From positions 434,001 to 498,000 of the forward strand of contig NZ_LR738724.1 in the NCBI RefSeq assembly GCF_902702775.1: a DNA stretch of 64,000 nt. The letters run 5' to 3'. The position numbers and the translations under genes were made by a program. The notes under the pieces were generated by a model. It saw only the letters and a list, made by a program, of their open reading frames with translations, was not told the DNA's origin and searched no databases. This document shows positions 16,816-28,872 of the stretch, one piece after another (within the stretch, counting starts at the first letter, position 1; the number at the start of each line of letters is the position of its first letter). This DNA comes from Streptococcus suis (GTDB taxonomy: Bacteria > Bacillota > Bacilli > Lactobacillales > Streptococcaceae).

Positions 16816-16843
16816 TTTACAAGTAGGTAAAAAAGAGTATAAT
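16816..16843 (+). promoter_or_regulatory. Promoter of asnA
   Basis: TTTACA, 16 bases, TATAAT, 28 bases before the asnA ATG; AAGGAGGTAAGG serves as ribosome site. Confidence 0.65.
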
Positions 16844-16871
16844 AAGGTGTATAAATTTAAGGAGGTAAGGT

Positions 16872-17864
16872 ATGAAGAAAAGCTTCATTCATCAGCAAGA
16901 GGAGATTTCTTTCGTCAAAAATACATTTACACAGTATTTGAAAGACAAGCTAGAAATCGTAGAAGTGCAAGGACCGATTTTGAGTCGTGTCGGGGATGGT
17001 ATGCAGGATAATTTGTCCGGTGTGGAGAATGCGGTTACTGTTAATGTGAAGTTGATTCCAGATGCGACCTATGAAGTGGTTCACTCACTTGCTAAGTGGA
17101 AGCGCCATACCTTGGCTCGTTTCGGTTTTAATGAGGGAGAAGGGCTCTTTGTTCACATGAAGGCTCTTCGTCCTGACGAGGATTCCTTGGATCCCATTCA
17201 CTCAGTATACGTGGATCAATGGGACTGGGAGAAGGTCATCCCTGATGGTCGTCGCAACTTGGCTTATTTGAAGGAAACGGTTGAACAAATCTATAAGGCC
17301 ATTCGATTGACTGAGCTTGCAGTTGAAGCACGCTACGATATCGAATCTGTCTTACCGAAGAAGATTACCTTTATTCACACAGAAGACTTGGTGAAAAATT
17401 TCCCAGACTTTACACCAAAAGAGCGTGAGAATGTGGTTGCCAAAGAATACGGCGCAGTTTTCCTAATCGGTATTGGTGGTGAACTGGCAGACGGTAAACC
17501 ACATGATGGACGCGCCCCAGACTATGATGACTGGACAAGCCCATCAGAAGCAGGCTATAAAGGACTCAATGGAGACATCTTGGTTTGGAACGAAGCACTT
17601 GGTTCAGCATTTGAGTTGTCCTCAATGGGGATTCGTGTGGATGAAGAAGCGCTGAAGCGCCAGGTTGCTATTACAGGCGACGAGGACCGTTTGGAATTTG
17701 ATTGGCATCGTGCCCTTTTGAATGGACTCTTCCCGCTGTCTATCGGTGGTGGTATTGGTCAATCCCGTTTGGCCATGTTCTTGCTTCGTAAGAAACATAT
17801 CGGTGAAGTGCAGTCCAGTGTTTGGCCGCAAGATGTACGCGATAATTTTGAGAACATTTTATAA
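16872..17864 (+). CDS. asnA: Aspartate--ammonia ligase (asparagine synthetase A)
   Basis: 330 residues, standard AsnA length. It makes asparagine from aspartate, ammonia and ATP in the cytoplasm, with a class II synthetase fold. Recognisable segments are [52 protein letters not shown], and the C-terminal [17 protein letters not shown] strong ribosome site, its own promoter and a following terminator indicate a single-gene unit. Confidence 0.97.
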   Translation: MKKSFIHQQEEISFVKNTFTQYLKDKLEIVEVQGPILSRVGDGMQDNLSGVENAVTVNVKLIPDATYEVVHSLAKWKRHTLARFGFNEGEGLFVHMKALRPDEDSLDPIHSVYVDQWDWEKVIPDGRRNLAYLKETVEQIYKAIRLTELAVEARYDIESVLPKKITFIHTEDLVKNFPDFTPKERENVVAKEYGAVFLIGIGGELADGKPHDGRAPDYDDWTSPSEAGYKGLNGDILVWNEALGSAFELSSMGIRVDEEALKRQVAITGDEDRLEFDWHRALLNGLFPLSIGGGIGQSRLAMFLLRKKHIGEVQSSVWPQDVRDNFENIL

Positions 17865-17890
17865 GAGATTGGCTTCAATCTCTTTTCTTC
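17863..17890 (+). terminator. Rho-independent terminator of asnA
   Basis: AAGAGATTG / CAATCTCTT stem with a 4-base loop then TTCTTC, overlapping the asnA stop codon. Confidence 0.75.
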
Positions 17891-17996
17891 TGCTTTCAAT
17901 CTGCTATCTGAAAACATTTACAACAAGATTATCTGTGATTTTTACGCCAATCTATGATATACTTTTTTAGTTAAATTAAAATATACAGAGGATATT

Positions 17997-19844
17997 ATGA
18001 CAAAACTTAGAGAAGACATCCGTAACGTAGCCATTATTGCCCACGTTGACCACGGAAAAACAACCCTCGTTGATGAATTATTGAAACAATCCCAAACACT
18101 TGATGAGCGTACGCAATTGGATGAGCGTGCCATGGACTCAAATGACATCGAAAAAGAGCGTGGTATCACCATCCTTGCAAAAAATACTGCCGTAGCTTAT
18201 AACGGTACTCGTATCAACATCATGGACACACCAGGACACGCAGACTTCGGTGGTGAGGTTGAGCGTATTATGAAAATGGTTGACGGTGTTGTGCTTGTCG
18301 TGGATGCTTACGAAGGGACTATGCCACAGACTCGTTTTGTATTGAAAAAAGCCCTTGAGCAAAACTTGACTCCAATCGTGGTTGTTAACAAGATTGACAA
18401 ACCATCTGCTCGTCCAGAAGAAGTTGTAGATGAAGTGCTTGAACTCTTCATCGAATTGGGTGCAGATGATGACCAGTTGGAATTCCCAGTGGTTTACGCA
18501 TCAGCTATCAACGGTACTTCATCTTTGTCTGACAATCCAGCAGACCAAGAAGAAACAATGGCACCAATTTTCGACACCATCATCGAGCATATCCCTGCAC
18601 CAGTGGATAACTCAGATGAGCCTTTGCAGTTCCAAGTATCCCTTTTGGACTACAACGACTTCGTAGGTCGTATCGGTATCGGTCGTGTCTTCCGTGGTAC
18701 TGTTAAAGTTGGTGACCAAGTTACCCTTTCTAAACTAGATGGCACAACGAAAAACTTCCGCGTTACAAAACTCTTTGGTTTCTTCGGTCTTGAGCGTAAA
18801 GAAATCCAAGAAGCAAAAGCTGGTGACTTGATTGCCGTTTCTGGTATGGAAGACATCTTCGTTGGTGAAACTGTGACTCCGACAGATGCAGTTGAGGCAC
18901 TTCCAGTTCTTCGTATCGATGAGCCAACTCTTCAAATGACTTTCTTGGTGAACAACTCACCATTTGCAGGTCGTGAAGGTAAATGGGTGACATCTCGTAA
19001 GATTGAAGAGCGCCTTTTGGCTGAGTTGCAAACGGACGTTTCTCTCCGTGTTGACCCTACTGACTCTCCAGATAAATGGACTGTTTCAGGTCGTGGTGAA
19101 TTGCACTTGTCTATCTTGATTGAAACCATGCGTCGTGAAGGCTATGAGCTTCAAGTATCACGTCCAGAAGTTATCATCAAGGAAATCGACGGCGTGAAAA
19201 TGGAGCCATTCGAGCGCGTGCAAATCGATACTCCAGAAGAATACCAAGGTTCTGTTATCCAATCCCTATCTGAGCGTAAGGGTGATATGTTGGATATGGT
19301 TGCGACAGGTAATGGTCAAACTCGTCTTGTTTTCCTAGTGCCTGCGCGTGGTCTGATTGGTTATTCAACAGAATTCCTTTCAATGACTCGTGGTTACGGT
19401 ATCATGAACCATACTTTCGACCAATACTTGCCTGTTGTTCAAGGTGAGATCGGTGGTCGTCACCGTGGTGCCCTTGTCTCTATCGACCAAGGTAAGGCAA
19501 CGACATACTCGATCATGCGTATCGAAGAGCGTGGTACCATCTTTGTTAACCCAGGTACGGAAGTGTACGAAGGAATGATTATCGGTGAAAACTCGCGTGA
19601 AAATGACTTGACAGTTAACATCACAACTGCAAAACAAATGACCAACGTTCGTTCAGCTACCAAAGACCAAACGTCTGTAATTAAGACACCACGTATCTTG
19701 ACTCTTGAAGAATCACTAGAATTCTTGAATGATGATGAATACATGGAAGTAACGCCAGAATCTATCCGTCTTCGTAAGCAAATCTTGAACAAGGCAGAGC
19801 GTGATAAGGCTGCGAAGAAGAAAAAATTAGCGACTGAGGAATAA
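17997..19844 (+). CDS. typA: Ribosome-associated translational GTPase TypA/BipA
   Basis: 615 residues, full length. G motifs: [10 protein letters not shown] (G1), [10 protein letters not shown] (G2), [14 protein letters not shown] (G3), VVNKIDKP (G4). EF-G-like domains and the TypA-specific C-terminus follow ([21 protein letters not shown]). It acts on the 70S ribosome, aiding large-subunit assembly and stress growth. The C-terminal Lys-rich tail is normal. A TATACT -10 box lies in the gap before the gene. Confidence 0.97.
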   Translation: MTKLREDIRNVAIIAHVDHGKTTLVDELLKQSQTLDERTQLDERAMDSNDIEKERGITILAKNTAVAYNGTRINIMDTPGHADFGGEVERIMKMVDGVVLVVDAYEGTMPQTRFVLKKALEQNLTPIVVVNKIDKPSARPEEVVDEVLELFIELGADDDQLEFPVVYASAINGTSSLSDNPADQEETMAPIFDTIIEHIPAPVDNSDEPLQFQVSLLDYNDFVGRIGIGRVFRGTVKVGDQVTLSKLDGTTKNFRVTKLFGFFGLERKEIQEAKAGDLIAVSGMEDIFVGETVTPTDAVEALPVLRIDEPTLQMTFLVNNSPFAGREGKWVTSRKIEERLLAELQTDVSLRVDPTDSPDKWTVSGRGELHLSILIETMRREGYELQVSRPEVIIKEIDGVKMEPFERVQIDTPEEYQGSVIQSLSERKGDMLDMVATGNGQTRLVFLVPARGLIGYSTEFLSMTRGYGIMNHTFDQYLPVVQGEIGGRHRGALVSIDQGKATTYSIMRIEERGTIFVNPGTEVYEGMIIGENSRENDLTVNITTAKQMTNVRSATKDQTSVIKTPRILTLEESLEFLNDDEYMEVTPESIRLRKQILNKAERDKAAKKKKLATEE

Positions 19845-19861
19845 TTTCTAGGAGAAGAAGC

Positions 19862-20152
19862 ATGTTTTATTTAATCCTCGCCATCATGTTAGTACTTTTT
19901 TATATTTTTATTGCACCTCGCAATATTAAGGGGACTATGAATTTGATTGCGGCAGTATTTTTACTGGTAGCATTAGCAATTGCCTTGGTACTTGGATTTT
20001 TAAGAATCATGCAATTTTCAAAGGAAATTTGGGTTGGTCTACTAATGATTCTGATTGGTTTTTGGGCGATGCGGGATATTTATTATCTCGATAAAGAACC
20101 TAAAGACAGGCAGAGGAGAACAGAGCGACCTGGTCCTTATAGATATAGATGA
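19862..20152 (+). CDS. DUF3165-family small membrane protein
   Basis: 96 residues with three hydrophobic segments (about 2-16, 25-45, 58-72) and a charged C-terminus (KEPKDRQRRTERPGPYRYR). It matches the streptococcal DUF3165 family from memory; function unknown. AGGAGAAG lies before the ATG and only 17 bases separate it from typA, so it is probably co-transcribed with typA. A strong terminator follows. Confidence 0.8.
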   Translation: MFYLILAIMLVLFYIFIAPRNIKGTMNLIAAVFLLVALAIALVLGFLRIMQFSKEIWVGLLMILIGFWAMRDIYYLDKEPKDRQRRTERPGPYRYR

Positions 20153-20158
20153 AATTAA

Positions 20159-20180
20159 CCGACGCTTTGCGTCGGTTTTT
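20159..20180 (+). terminator. Rho-independent terminator of typA and the DUF3165 gene
   Basis: CCGACGC / GCGTCGG stem with TTT loop and a T5 run. Confidence 0.9.
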
Positions 20181-20192
20181 CTGTCCTCTGGC

Positions 20193-20221
20193 TTGAAAAA
20201 GGTCTTCGTAAAGGGTAAAAT
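20193..20221 (+). promoter_or_regulatory. Promoter of the murD-murG-divIB operon
   Basis: TTGAAA, 17 bases, TAAAAT, 28 bases before the murD start. Confidence 0.6.
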
Positions 20222-20249
20222 AAGGTGTTAGAAAGTAAAGGTAATTGAG

Positions 20250-21599
20250 ATGAAGATGATTGATATTGTAAAAAATAAGAAAGTGTTAGTGCTAGGTTTA
20301 GCTAAATCAGGGGAATCCGCAGCCCGTCTCCTGGATAAATTGGGTGCTATCGTCACTGTTAACGATGGAAAGCCTTTTGAAGAAAATCCGACTGCTCAAT
20401 CTTTGTTGGAAGATGGTATCCGTGTTATTTGCGGGAGCCATCCCTTGGAATTATTGGATGAAGATTTCGCTTTGATGGTAAAAAATCCAGGAATTCGCTA
20501 TGATAATCCGATGGTTGAAAAAGCAATTGGAAAAGGAATTCCAGTATGGACAGAGGTTGAATTGGCCTACTTGGTATCAGATGCTCCAATCGTGGGGATT
20601 ACAGGTTCGAACGGCAAGACAACCACAACGACCATGATTGCAGAAGTCTTGAATGCAGGAAATAAACCTGCAAAATTATGTGGAAATATTGGTTACCCAG
20701 CATCTTCAGTCGCTCAAACTGCAACTGCAGAGGATACCTTGGTCATGGAATTATCGTCTTTCCAGTTAATGGGGACAGAATCTTTCCGCCCGCATATCGC
20801 TGTTGTGACTAATCTTATTGCCAGTCATATTGATTATCATGGGACTTTTGAAGACTATGTAGCAGCAAAATGGATGATTCAGCGTCAGATGACGGCTGAG
20901 GATTTTGTGGTGCTCAATTTCAACCAGAAAGAAGCCAAGGAATTGGCTGGACAGACCAAAGCAACTGTAGTTCCCTTTTCAACACAGGAAGTGGTTGATG
21001 GAGCTTATTTGGCAGATGGAAAACTCTATTTCAAGGGTGAATACATCATGGATGCGGACCAAATTGGTGTTCCAGGTTCACACAATGTTGAAAATGCCTT
21101 GGCAACAATTGTGGTTGCAAAATTGTTGGGAGTAGATAATCAAGCCATTCAGGAAAGTTTGTCTGCCTTTGGAGGAGTCAAACACCGCCTGCAATTTGTA
21201 GGTGAGATCAAGGGCGTTTCCTTCTACAATGATAGTAAGTCTACCAATATCTTGGCGACTCAAAAAGCTCTTTCAGGGTTTGACAATAGCAAGGTCATTT
21301 TAATTGCAGGAGGCTTGGACCGTGGCAATGAATTTGATGAATTAGTCCCTGATTTGGTCGGACTAAAGAAAATGGTGATCCTTGGTCAATCAGCTCCCCG
21401 TGTTCAACGTGCAGCAGATAAGGCAGAAGTGGAAACGATAGAAGCTCTTGAAATTGCGGATGCGACTAGAAAAGCCTTTGCCATTGCAGAAAAAGGAGAT
21501 ATTGTCCTGTTAAGTCCAGCCAATGCAAGCTGGGATATGTATGCCAATTTTGAAGTGCGTGGCGACGTCTTCTTACAGACCTTTGAGGAGTTGAAATAA
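20250..21599 (+). CDS. murD: UDP-N-acetylmuramoyl-L-alanine:D-glutamate ligase
   Basis: 449 residues. It adds D-glutamate to UDP-MurNAc-L-Ala in peptidoglycan precursor synthesis. The ATP-binding motif [14 protein letters not shown] is at about residues 115-128, with an N-terminal Rossmann domain ([18 protein letters not shown]) for the UDP substrate and the Mur ligase C-terminal domain ([20 protein letters not shown]). Two codons after the first ATG there is a second ATG, and either could start. murG follows after 2 bases. Confidence 0.97.
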   Translation: MKMIDIVKNKKVLVLGLAKSGESAARLLDKLGAIVTVNDGKPFEENPTAQSLLEDGIRVICGSHPLELLDEDFALMVKNPGIRYDNPMVEKAIGKGIPVWTEVELAYLVSDAPIVGITGSNGKTTTTTMIAEVLNAGNKPAKLCGNIGYPASSVAQTATAEDTLVMELSSFQLMGTESFRPHIAVVTNLIASHIDYHGTFEDYVAAKWMIQRQMTAEDFVVLNFNQKEAKELAGQTKATVVPFSTQEVVDGAYLADGKLYFKGEYIMDADQIGVPGSHNVENALATIVVAKLLGVDNQAIQESLSAFGGVKHRLQFVGEIKGVSFYNDSKSTNILATQKALSGFDNSKVILIAGGLDRGNEFDELVPDLVGLKKMVILGQSAPRVQRAADKAEVETIEALEIADATRKAFAIAEKGDIVLLSPANASWDMYANFEVRGDVFLQTFEELK

Positions 21600-21601
21600 T
21601 C

Positions 21602-22666
21602 ATGAAAAAAATTGTTTTTACAGGCGGAGGGACTGTTGGGCACGTGACGCTCAATCTCCTTTTGATTCCGCGATTTTTGGAAGAAGGCTGGGAAGTCCAC
21701 TATATTGGTGATGGGAACGGTATTGAACATGAGCAGGTTGTGAAATCAGGTTTAGATGTCCATTTTCATTCTATTTCGACTGGAAAATTGCGCCGCTATT
21801 TCTCTTTCCAAAATATGTTGGACGTGTTTAAAGTTGGTTTTGGTGTTCTTCAATCCTTGGCCATTATTGCAAAAATTCGTCCGCAAGCTCTTTTTTCAAA
21901 AGGTGGGTTTGTATCGGTTCCGCCAGTTATTGCGGCTAATTTGCTGCGGGTTCCGGTCTTTATCCATGAATCAGACTTAACAATGGGACTGGCCAATAAA
22001 ATAGCCTATAAATTTGCGACAACCATGTATAGTACTTTTGAGCAACCTGCCAGCTTGACTAAAGTAAAACATGTTGGTGCGGTTACAAAAGTGGGGCAAA
22101 CGAATGACAAAGTTACACCAATTCAGTTGCCAGAAATTCTCAGTCACTTCGATAAAAGTCTACCGACCTTACTGTTTGTAGGTGGTTCGGGCGGTGCTAA
22201 GGTCTTTAATGATTTAATCAGTCAGAATAGTGCTGCTCTGACCGAACGATTCAATATTATCAACTTGACAGGGGACAGTAGTCTCAACCAATTAGATAAA
22301 AACCTATATAGAGTTGACTATGTGACAGAACTTTATCAACCGTTGATGGATTTAGCGGATGTCGTTATTACCCGTGGTGGTTCCAATACTCTGTTTGAGT
22401 TGATTGCCATGCAACAACTCCATTTGATTGTGCCACTAGGACGGCAGGCCAGTCGAGGGGATCAGATTGAAAATGCTCTCTATGCAGAGAAAAAGGGATA
22501 TTCTAAGCAGATTGATGAAAGTCAATTGACATTTGCCAGTCTGTTAGTAGAAGTTGATGAGCTATTGAAAAATAAGGAATTTTATATCCAAAACATGGCA
22601 AATTCTAATGAAATTCAGTCAGTAGATAGTTTTTACAATTTGCTTAGAGAAGATATGGGAAGGTAG
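21602..22666 (+). CDS. murG: UDP-GlcNAc:undecaprenyl-PP-MurNAc-pentapeptide transferase
   Basis: 354 residues. It converts lipid I to lipid II at the inner face of the membrane. The N-terminal glycine-rich loop [16 protein letters not shown] and the C-terminal nucleotide-sugar binding segment ([26 protein letters not shown]) are clear. Its position between murD and divIB is the streptococcal dcw order. Confidence 0.97.
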   Translation: MKKIVFTGGGTVGHVTLNLLLIPRFLEEGWEVHYIGDGNGIEHEQVVKSGLDVHFHSISTGKLRRYFSFQNMLDVFKVGFGVLQSLAIIAKIRPQALFSKGGFVSVPPVIAANLLRVPVFIHESDLTMGLANKIAYKFATTMYSTFEQPASLTKVKHVGAVTKVGQTNDKVTPIQLPEILSHFDKSLPTLLFVGGSGGAKVFNDLISQNSAALTERFNIINLTGDSSLNQLDKNLYRVDYVTELYQPLMDLADVVITRGGSNTLFELIAMQQLHLIVPLGRQASRGDQIENALYAEKKGYSKQIDESQLTFASLLVEVDELLKNKEFYIQNMANSNEIQSVDSFYNLLREDMGR

Positions 22667-22671
22667 GTTCT

Positions 22672-23754
22672 ATGACGGAAAAAGATTCAAATGTAGAAGA
22701 ATCAGTGCTAGAAGTGGAGCAGGCATCCCAAGTAGAATTGGATTCAGAACAAATTTCACCAGCGGAGAAAGAATCTGTATTAGCCGAAGAAAAAGGACTT
22801 TCTACGGATGTAGACATACCTGAGATGACTGCTCCGGATGATGAAAAAAGTGCCTTTTTCGAACAATGGAAAGCACGCCACCAAGCCTACCTTGCTCATA
22901 AAGATGAGGCAGATGTTCAGGCAGTTGACGAAGGGCAGACAGAACAGAAGAGCCCAAAAGCTAGAAAGAGTAAAAGAGTCCTTTTTCAGGGAATAAACAG
23001 AAGACAAGAGAGTCGGGAATCCAAAAAGGAAACAGAGAAAGAGGTTCAAACTTTAAAAGTTGATATTCCTTCCAAAGTAGTGTGGAAAGCCGTTCCAGTT
23101 CTTGTGGCGAGCTTGTTATTGGCAGCCTTGGCTCTGTATTTTATTTCTCCAACCAGCAAGAAAAAACAGATAGAGGTCGTTGGAAATGAGCGACTAACTG
23201 CTGAGCAAGTAGAAAATTATAGCCTTATCTCTCCAGATGATTACATTGTAACCATAGCTTTGCATGCAGATGCTTACGCAAAGAATATTAAGAAGAATAG
23301 TTCGTCTGTAGAGACTGCAACAATCAAGTTCCAGTTTCCAGCTACCTTTACGATTCAAATTAAAGAATACGCTATAATAGGCTACATTCAGCAACAAAGT
23401 CAGTGGTATCCAGTATTGTCTAGTGGAGAGGTTGGTGGAGAGTCGATTTCACAGGATTCCTTGCCAGAAGGCTACCCAACGATTAATTTATCCGACAAGG
23501 AATTAATCAAGGAACTGGCCATTGAATTGGGGAAAATAGATACAGGGATTCGTTCTGCTATTCAGACAATAAATTTAACGCCAAGTAAAGTGACCGCGGA
23601 TTTGCTGACACTCAATATGGCAGATGGGAACACGGTTTTAGTTCCATTGAGTGAGATTAGTCAGAAGTTGCCTTACTATACAAAAATAGCGGCAGAAGTG
23701 ACAGTTCCAACGACAATTGATATGGAAGTTGGTATTTATAGATATGCAAGCTAA
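22672..23754 (+). CDS. divIB: Cell-division protein DivIB/FtsQ
   Basis: 360 residues. A long acidic cytoplasmic N-terminus (about 1-135), one membrane segment (VPVLVASLLLAALALYFI, about 143-160), then an extracytoplasmic POTRA domain (KKQIEVVGNERLTAEQVENY) and beta domain. It is part of the divisome with FtsL and DivIC/FtsB. The start lies 5 bases after the murG stop. Confidence 0.93.
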   Translation: MTEKDSNVEESVLEVEQASQVELDSEQISPAEKESVLAEEKGLSTDVDIPEMTAPDDEKSAFFEQWKARHQAYLAHKDEADVQAVDEGQTEQKSPKARKSKRVLFQGINRRQESRESKKETEKEVQTLKVDIPSKVVWKAVPVLVASLLLAALALYFISPTSKKKQIEVVGNERLTAEQVENYSLISPDDYIVTIALHADAYAKNIKKNSSSVETATIKFQFPATFTIQIKEYAIIGYIQQQSQWYPVLSSGEVGGESISQDSLPEGYPTINLSDKELIKELAIELGKIDTGIRSAIQTINLTPSKVTADLLTLNMADGNTVLVPLSEISQKLPYYTKIAAEVTVPTTIDMEVGIYRYAS

Positions 23755-23906
23755 AATAGATAATTTTGTAAAGAAAAAGTAATAAAAAAATCCTTTAAAA
23801 ACACCATAATTCGATATAATATGGTATAATGAATGATGACTAATTATACTATTTTTCAAAATGGAAGATGATTTGTTAAAGTTGGAAGTAAGAGAGGACT
23901 GATAGA

Positions 23907-25286
23907 ATGGCTAGAAACGGCTTTTTTACGGGATTAGATATTGGTACAAGCTCCGTTAAAGTCTTGGTTGCAGAATATATTGATAACGAAATGAATGTGA
24001 TTGGGGTCAGCAATGTAAAAAGTGCTGGCGTCAAAGATGGAATTATTGTAAATATTGAGGTGGCTGCTGGAGCGATTAAAAAAGCAATCGAGCAGGCAGA
24101 AGAAAAGTCAGGTATCCGCATTGAAAAGGTAAATGTTGGATTACCTGCCAACCTTCTTCAGATTGAACCGACTCAAGGGATGATTCCTGTTACAACAGAC
24201 TCACAAGAAATTACAGACTTGGATGTTGAGAATGTTGTAAAATCAGCATTGACAAAGAGTATGACTCCGGAACGCGAAGTGATTTCATTTATTCCAGAAG
24301 AGTTCACTGTCGATGGATTCCAAGGCATTAAGGACCCTCGTGGAATGATGGGAATTCGCTTGGAAATGCGTGGTATGCTGTACACAGGACCACGTACCAT
24401 TCTTCACAATCTTCGTAAAACGGTGGAGCGTGCAGGTGTCCAAGTTGAAAATATTGTAATTTCTCCGTTGGCACTAACTCGCTCTGTATTGAATGAAGGT
24501 GAACGTGAGTTTGGTGCGACTGTCATTGATCTTGGTGGTGGTCAAACGACTGTGGCTGTTATGCGTGGCCAAGAGTTGCAATACACAAACATCTACCAAG
24601 AAGGTGGAGATTATATCACAAACGATATTTCAAAAGTATTGACAACATCAAAGAGTATTGCTGAAAACTTGAAATACAACTACGGCATTGCCTATCCGCA
24701 AGATGCAAGTGATAAGGAAAAGTTCACTGTCGAAGTGATTGGAGAAAACGCTCCAGTTGAAGTGACCGAGCGCTACCTTTCAGAAGTGATTGCGGCACGT
24801 TTGCGTCAGATTTTTGACCGTGTGAAACAAGATTTGGAGCGTACACGTGCTCTAGATTTACCAGGAGGCATTGTTCTTGTAGGTGGTGGTGCTATCTTAC
24901 CAGGAATTACAGAATTGGCCCAAGAAGTGTTTGGTGTTAACACTAAACTTTTTGTTCCAAATCAAATTGGTATCCGCAATCCAGCATTTGCAAGTGTGAT
25001 TAGCTTTGTTGAGTATGTTGGTGAGTTAGAAGATGTTGAAAATATTGCCCAACATGCAGTAAATGGCGAGACTACCTTGAGACATAAGCCAGTTGAAATT
25101 CCTGTTGCTCGTCCTCGAATTAGTCAGCCAATTCAAAGAGAAATCGTGAACGAATTGAACACAGTCGATCAGGTAGAGGAACAAGTTGCTCCTACTTACC
25201 ATGATGAAGAAGAAGAAGTTCGTCCAGCTGCTAAGGGAAACATCACAGATCGCATTCGTGGTTTGTTTGGCAGCATGTTTGAATAA
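23907..25286 (+). CDS. ftsA: Cell-division actin-like ATPase FtsA
   Basis: 459 residues. The actin-type phosphate motif GLDIGTSSVKVLVAEY is at the N-terminus, VIDLGGGQTTVAV marks phosphate 2, and VLVGGGAILPGITELA the adenosine motif. The C-terminal amphipathic end (ITDRIRGLFGSMFE) anchors FtsA, and with it FtsZ, to the membrane. The 152-base gap upstream holds overlapping TATAAT-like boxes (about 23815-23829), so the cluster may have its own promoter here. Confidence 0.97.
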   Translation: MARNGFFTGLDIGTSSVKVLVAEYIDNEMNVIGVSNVKSAGVKDGIIVNIEVAAGAIKKAIEQAEEKSGIRIEKVNVGLPANLLQIEPTQGMIPVTTDSQEITDLDVENVVKSALTKSMTPEREVISFIPEEFTVDGFQGIKDPRGMMGIRLEMRGMLYTGPRTILHNLRKTVERAGVQVENIVISPLALTRSVLNEGEREFGATVIDLGGGQTTVAVMRGQELQYTNIYQEGGDYITNDISKVLTTSKSIAENLKYNYGIAYPQDASDKEKFTVEVIGENAPVEVTERYLSEVIAARLRQIFDRVKQDLERTRALDLPGGIVLVGGGAILPGITELAQEVFGVNTKLFVPNQIGIRNPAFASVISFVEYVGELEDVENIAQHAVNGETTLRHKPVEIPVARPRISQPIQREIVNELNTVDQVEEQVAPTYHDEEEEVRPAAKGNITDRIRGLFGSMFE

Positions 25287-25308
25287 GAGAAAAGAAAAGG
25301 TGATTTAA

Positions 25309-26541
<1,233 letters not shown>

Positions 26542-26547
26542 ACTAAA

Positions 26548-27219
26548 ATGAATTTTCAAAAGAATAAGGATGCTATCTTTTCAGCAGTTGCAAAAGCTGC
26601 TGAGAAGGCAGGTCGTCCGAGTGAATCAGTAAAGGTAATAGCTGTCACCAAATATGTTGACAGCTCTATTGCTAATCAGCTAGTGAATACTGGAATTACT
26701 CATATTGGAGAAAATCGAGTCAATCAGTTCTTAGAAAAGTATAATGCCCTAGCAGACAAACAATTGACATGGCATTTGATAGGGACTTTACAGAGAAGAA
26801 AGGTCAAGGACATTATTCCATTTGTTGATTATTTCCACGCCCTAGACTCTGTCAAACTAGCTCAGGAAATAGATAAACGTGCGACTAAAATAGTCAAGTG
26901 TTTCCTCCAAGTCAACGTTTCCGGTGAGGAGAGTAAGCATGGCTTTGCAGTATCTGAGATTGATGCGGCACTTGCTGAAATTAGTTTATTGGAGAACATT
27001 GAACTTGTTGGATTGATGACGATGGCACCGATTGATGCTACAGATGATGAATTAGACGAGATTTTTTCTAAAATGCAGGAAATCCAAGAAGAACTAGCTA
27101 CAAGGAACTTGCCACGTATGCCCTTTACAGAGTTAAGTATGGGAATGAGTGGGGACTTTGAACGCGCCATTGCTCACGGAGCTACATATGTGAGAATTGG
27201 CTCAGCATTCTTTGAATAA
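26548..27219 (+). CDS. ylmE: YggS/YlmE-type pyridoxal-phosphate homeostasis protein
   Basis: 223 residues. VIAVTKYVDS places the PLP lysine at Lys35, and GENRVNQF, WHLIGTLQRRK and the C-terminal MGMSGDFERAIAHGATYVRIGS match the family. The protein buffers free PLP and has no known catalytic substrate. It starts 6 bases after ftsZ with no obvious strong ribosome site, consistent with coupled translation in the ftsZ-ylm cluster. Confidence 0.95.
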   Translation: MNFQKNKDAIFSAVAKAAEKAGRPSESVKVIAVTKYVDSSIANQLVNTGITHIGENRVNQFLEKYNALADKQLTWHLIGTLQRRKVKDIIPFVDYFHALDSVKLAQEIDKRATKIVKCFLQVNVSGEESKHGFAVSEIDAALAEISLLENIELVGLMTMAPIDATDDELDEIFSKMQEIQEELATRNLPRMPFTELSMGMSGDFERAIAHGATYVRIGSAFFE

Positions 27220-27235
27220 TGGAGAGGAGGAAAAT

Positions 27236-27802
27236 ATGGCATTAAAAGATACATTTAAGAACTTATTTAATTACTTTGAAGTTGACGAAGTCAATGAAGT
27301 TGAAGAACAGGCAGATGCCTATTCAATGCCTAATGATCGTCCTAAAATGCGTGTTGCCAATACTACTACAGCTGCACCTGTGCGCGAACAGCAGCCAAAA
27401 GTAGAGACGCGTCGGGAAGCACGTTCAGAAAGTCAACTTCAACGCCTACATGAAAGGCAGCAAGAATTGATGACTAATAATAACGAAAAAGAGATTGTCA
27501 AAACTACAATTGATATTAAGTTTCCAAAACGTTATGAAGATGCACCAGAGATGGTAAATCTTTTACTAGACAATGCGAGTATTCTCATTGATTTTCAATA
27601 TATGTCGGAGCAACAAGCAAGACGTTGCCTAGACTACTTGGATGGTGCTCGTTCAGTATTATCTGGAAATTTGAAAAAGGTCTCAAATACCATGTGGCTG
27701 TTAACTCCAGTAAATGTCACTGTCAATATTGAAGAATTGCGCAATGCTGGTACAACTACTGGTGCGGCTGATTCAAATTTTGACTTTGATATAAAACGGT
27801 AA
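27236..27802 (+). CDS. sepF: Cell-division protein SepF
   Basis: 188 residues from the ATG at 27236, which follows GGAGAGGAGG; an upstream in-frame ATG at 27197 lies inside ylmE. The N-terminus (MALKDTFKNLFNYFEV) is the membrane-binding amphipathic helix, and the C-terminal SepF core follows (VLLD region, SEQQARRCLDYLDGARSVLSG). It links FtsZ to the membrane and shapes the septum. Confidence 0.95.
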   Translation: MALKDTFKNLFNYFEVDEVNEVEEQADAYSMPNDRPKMRVANTTTAAPVREQQPKVETRREARSESQLQRLHERQQELMTNNNEKEIVKTTIDIKFPKRYEDAPEMVNLLLDNASILIDFQYMSEQQARRCLDYLDGARSVLSGNLKKVSNTMWLLTPVNVTVNIEELRNAGTTTGAADSNFDFDIKR

Positions 27803-27806
27803 CGCT

Positions 27807-28070
27807 ATGCAAATTTTGATTTTTTTACTATTAAAAATTGTAGAAATGTATTCCTATCTCTTATTGGCATACGCTTTGCTAAGTTGGTTTCCTAGCCTAT
27901 ACACAAGCTCGATTGGACGTTTGATTCAATGGCTGGTGGCACCCATTTTAAAACCCTTTAGGCGATTTAATCTGCAATTTATGGGGTTGGATTGGACTGT
28001 AATGGCAGCCATGATTGCGCTTAATATGGGAACTCGCTTCTTGGTTCAATTATTGCTACTGTTAGCATAG
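27807..28070 (+). CDS. ylmG: YggT-family membrane protein
   Basis: 87 residues with two hydrophobic segments (about 2-24 and 62-87) separated by WFPSLYTSSIGRLIQWLVAPILKPFRR, the YGGT family signature region. Its family is linked to division-site or nucleoid organisation. It sits 4 bases after sepF and 2 bases before ylmH. Confidence 0.92.
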   Translation: MQILIFLLLKIVEMYSYLLLAYALLSWFPSLYTSSIGRLIQWLVAPILKPFRRFNLQFMGLDWTVMAAMIALNMGTRFLVQLLLLLA

Positions 28071-28072
28071 TT

Positions 28073-28864
28073 ATGAAAAATGACAAAAACTTATTGCAAC
28101 ATTTTTCTAGGGAAGAAAGAGAGTTTGTAGAGAAAATAATGGATATGTGTCAGCAAGTTGAAGATACGTATTCATATAGATTAACTCACTTTTTACATCC
28201 TAGACAAGATGAAATTGTATGCAAAATTGCTAACTACTACCAGTTACAAACGTTTTCTAGTCGGGACTTTGTTTCGACTGAACATTCGCGGGTTATTATT
28301 GCCCCGGCTTATTATGAGTTGGACATCAAGGACTTTGAGTTAACCGCTCTTCATTTGTCCTATGCTAGAAAATTTCATACCTTATCCCATTCACAAGTTC
28401 TTGGAACTTTTCTCAATCAACTAGGGATTAAAAGGGAGTATTTGGGTGATATTTTGATTGATGATGAACGATTGATTGTCTTTATCGATCAGAAATTTGG
28501 GCAGATTGCCTTACAGTCTATCACCAAAATTGCTCGTGTCCCTATTAAGGGAAAGGAAGAAGAATGGACGACTGTTCGACTACCGATTGGACAGGAATGG
28601 CGTTCAAAGGATGTGTTGGTTTCTAGTATGAGATTGGATAAAGTGATTTCGGTCGCATTTAATCTTTCAAGGGCAACTGCAAATAAGTTGATTGAGGCTG
28701 GACATGTGAAGTTGGATTATGTTCTGACAGAACAAACCAGTAAATTAGTTGAAATAGGGCAATTAATTAGTGTTAGGAGATATGGTAGAGTTCGCCTAAA
28801 TGAATTTTTAGGTTTTTCTAAGCAAGGGAAGATAAAATTAAAGTTAGACATTGTTAAAACTTAG
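28073..28864 (+). CDS. ylmH: YlmH S4-domain RNA-binding protein
   Basis: 263 residues with a C-terminal S4 domain (SSMRLDKVISVAFNLSRA, about residues 182-240). Family members bind stalled large ribosomal subunits in ribosome quality control and are encoded among division genes in Firmicutes. The spacing of 2 bases after ylmG indicates the same operon. Confidence 0.92.
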   Translation: MKNDKNLLQHFSREEREFVEKIMDMCQQVEDTYSYRLTHFLHPRQDEIVCKIANYYQLQTFSSRDFVSTEHSRVIIAPAYYELDIKDFELTALHLSYARKFHTLSHSQVLGTFLNQLGIKREYLGDILIDDERLIVFIDQKFGQIALQSITKIARVPIKGKEEEWTTVRLPIGQEWRSKDVLVSSMRLDKVISVAFNLSRATANKLIEAGHVKLDYVLTEQTSKLVEIGQLISVRRYGRVRLNEFLGFSKQGKIKLKLDIVKT

Positions 28865-28872
28865 GAGGAAAG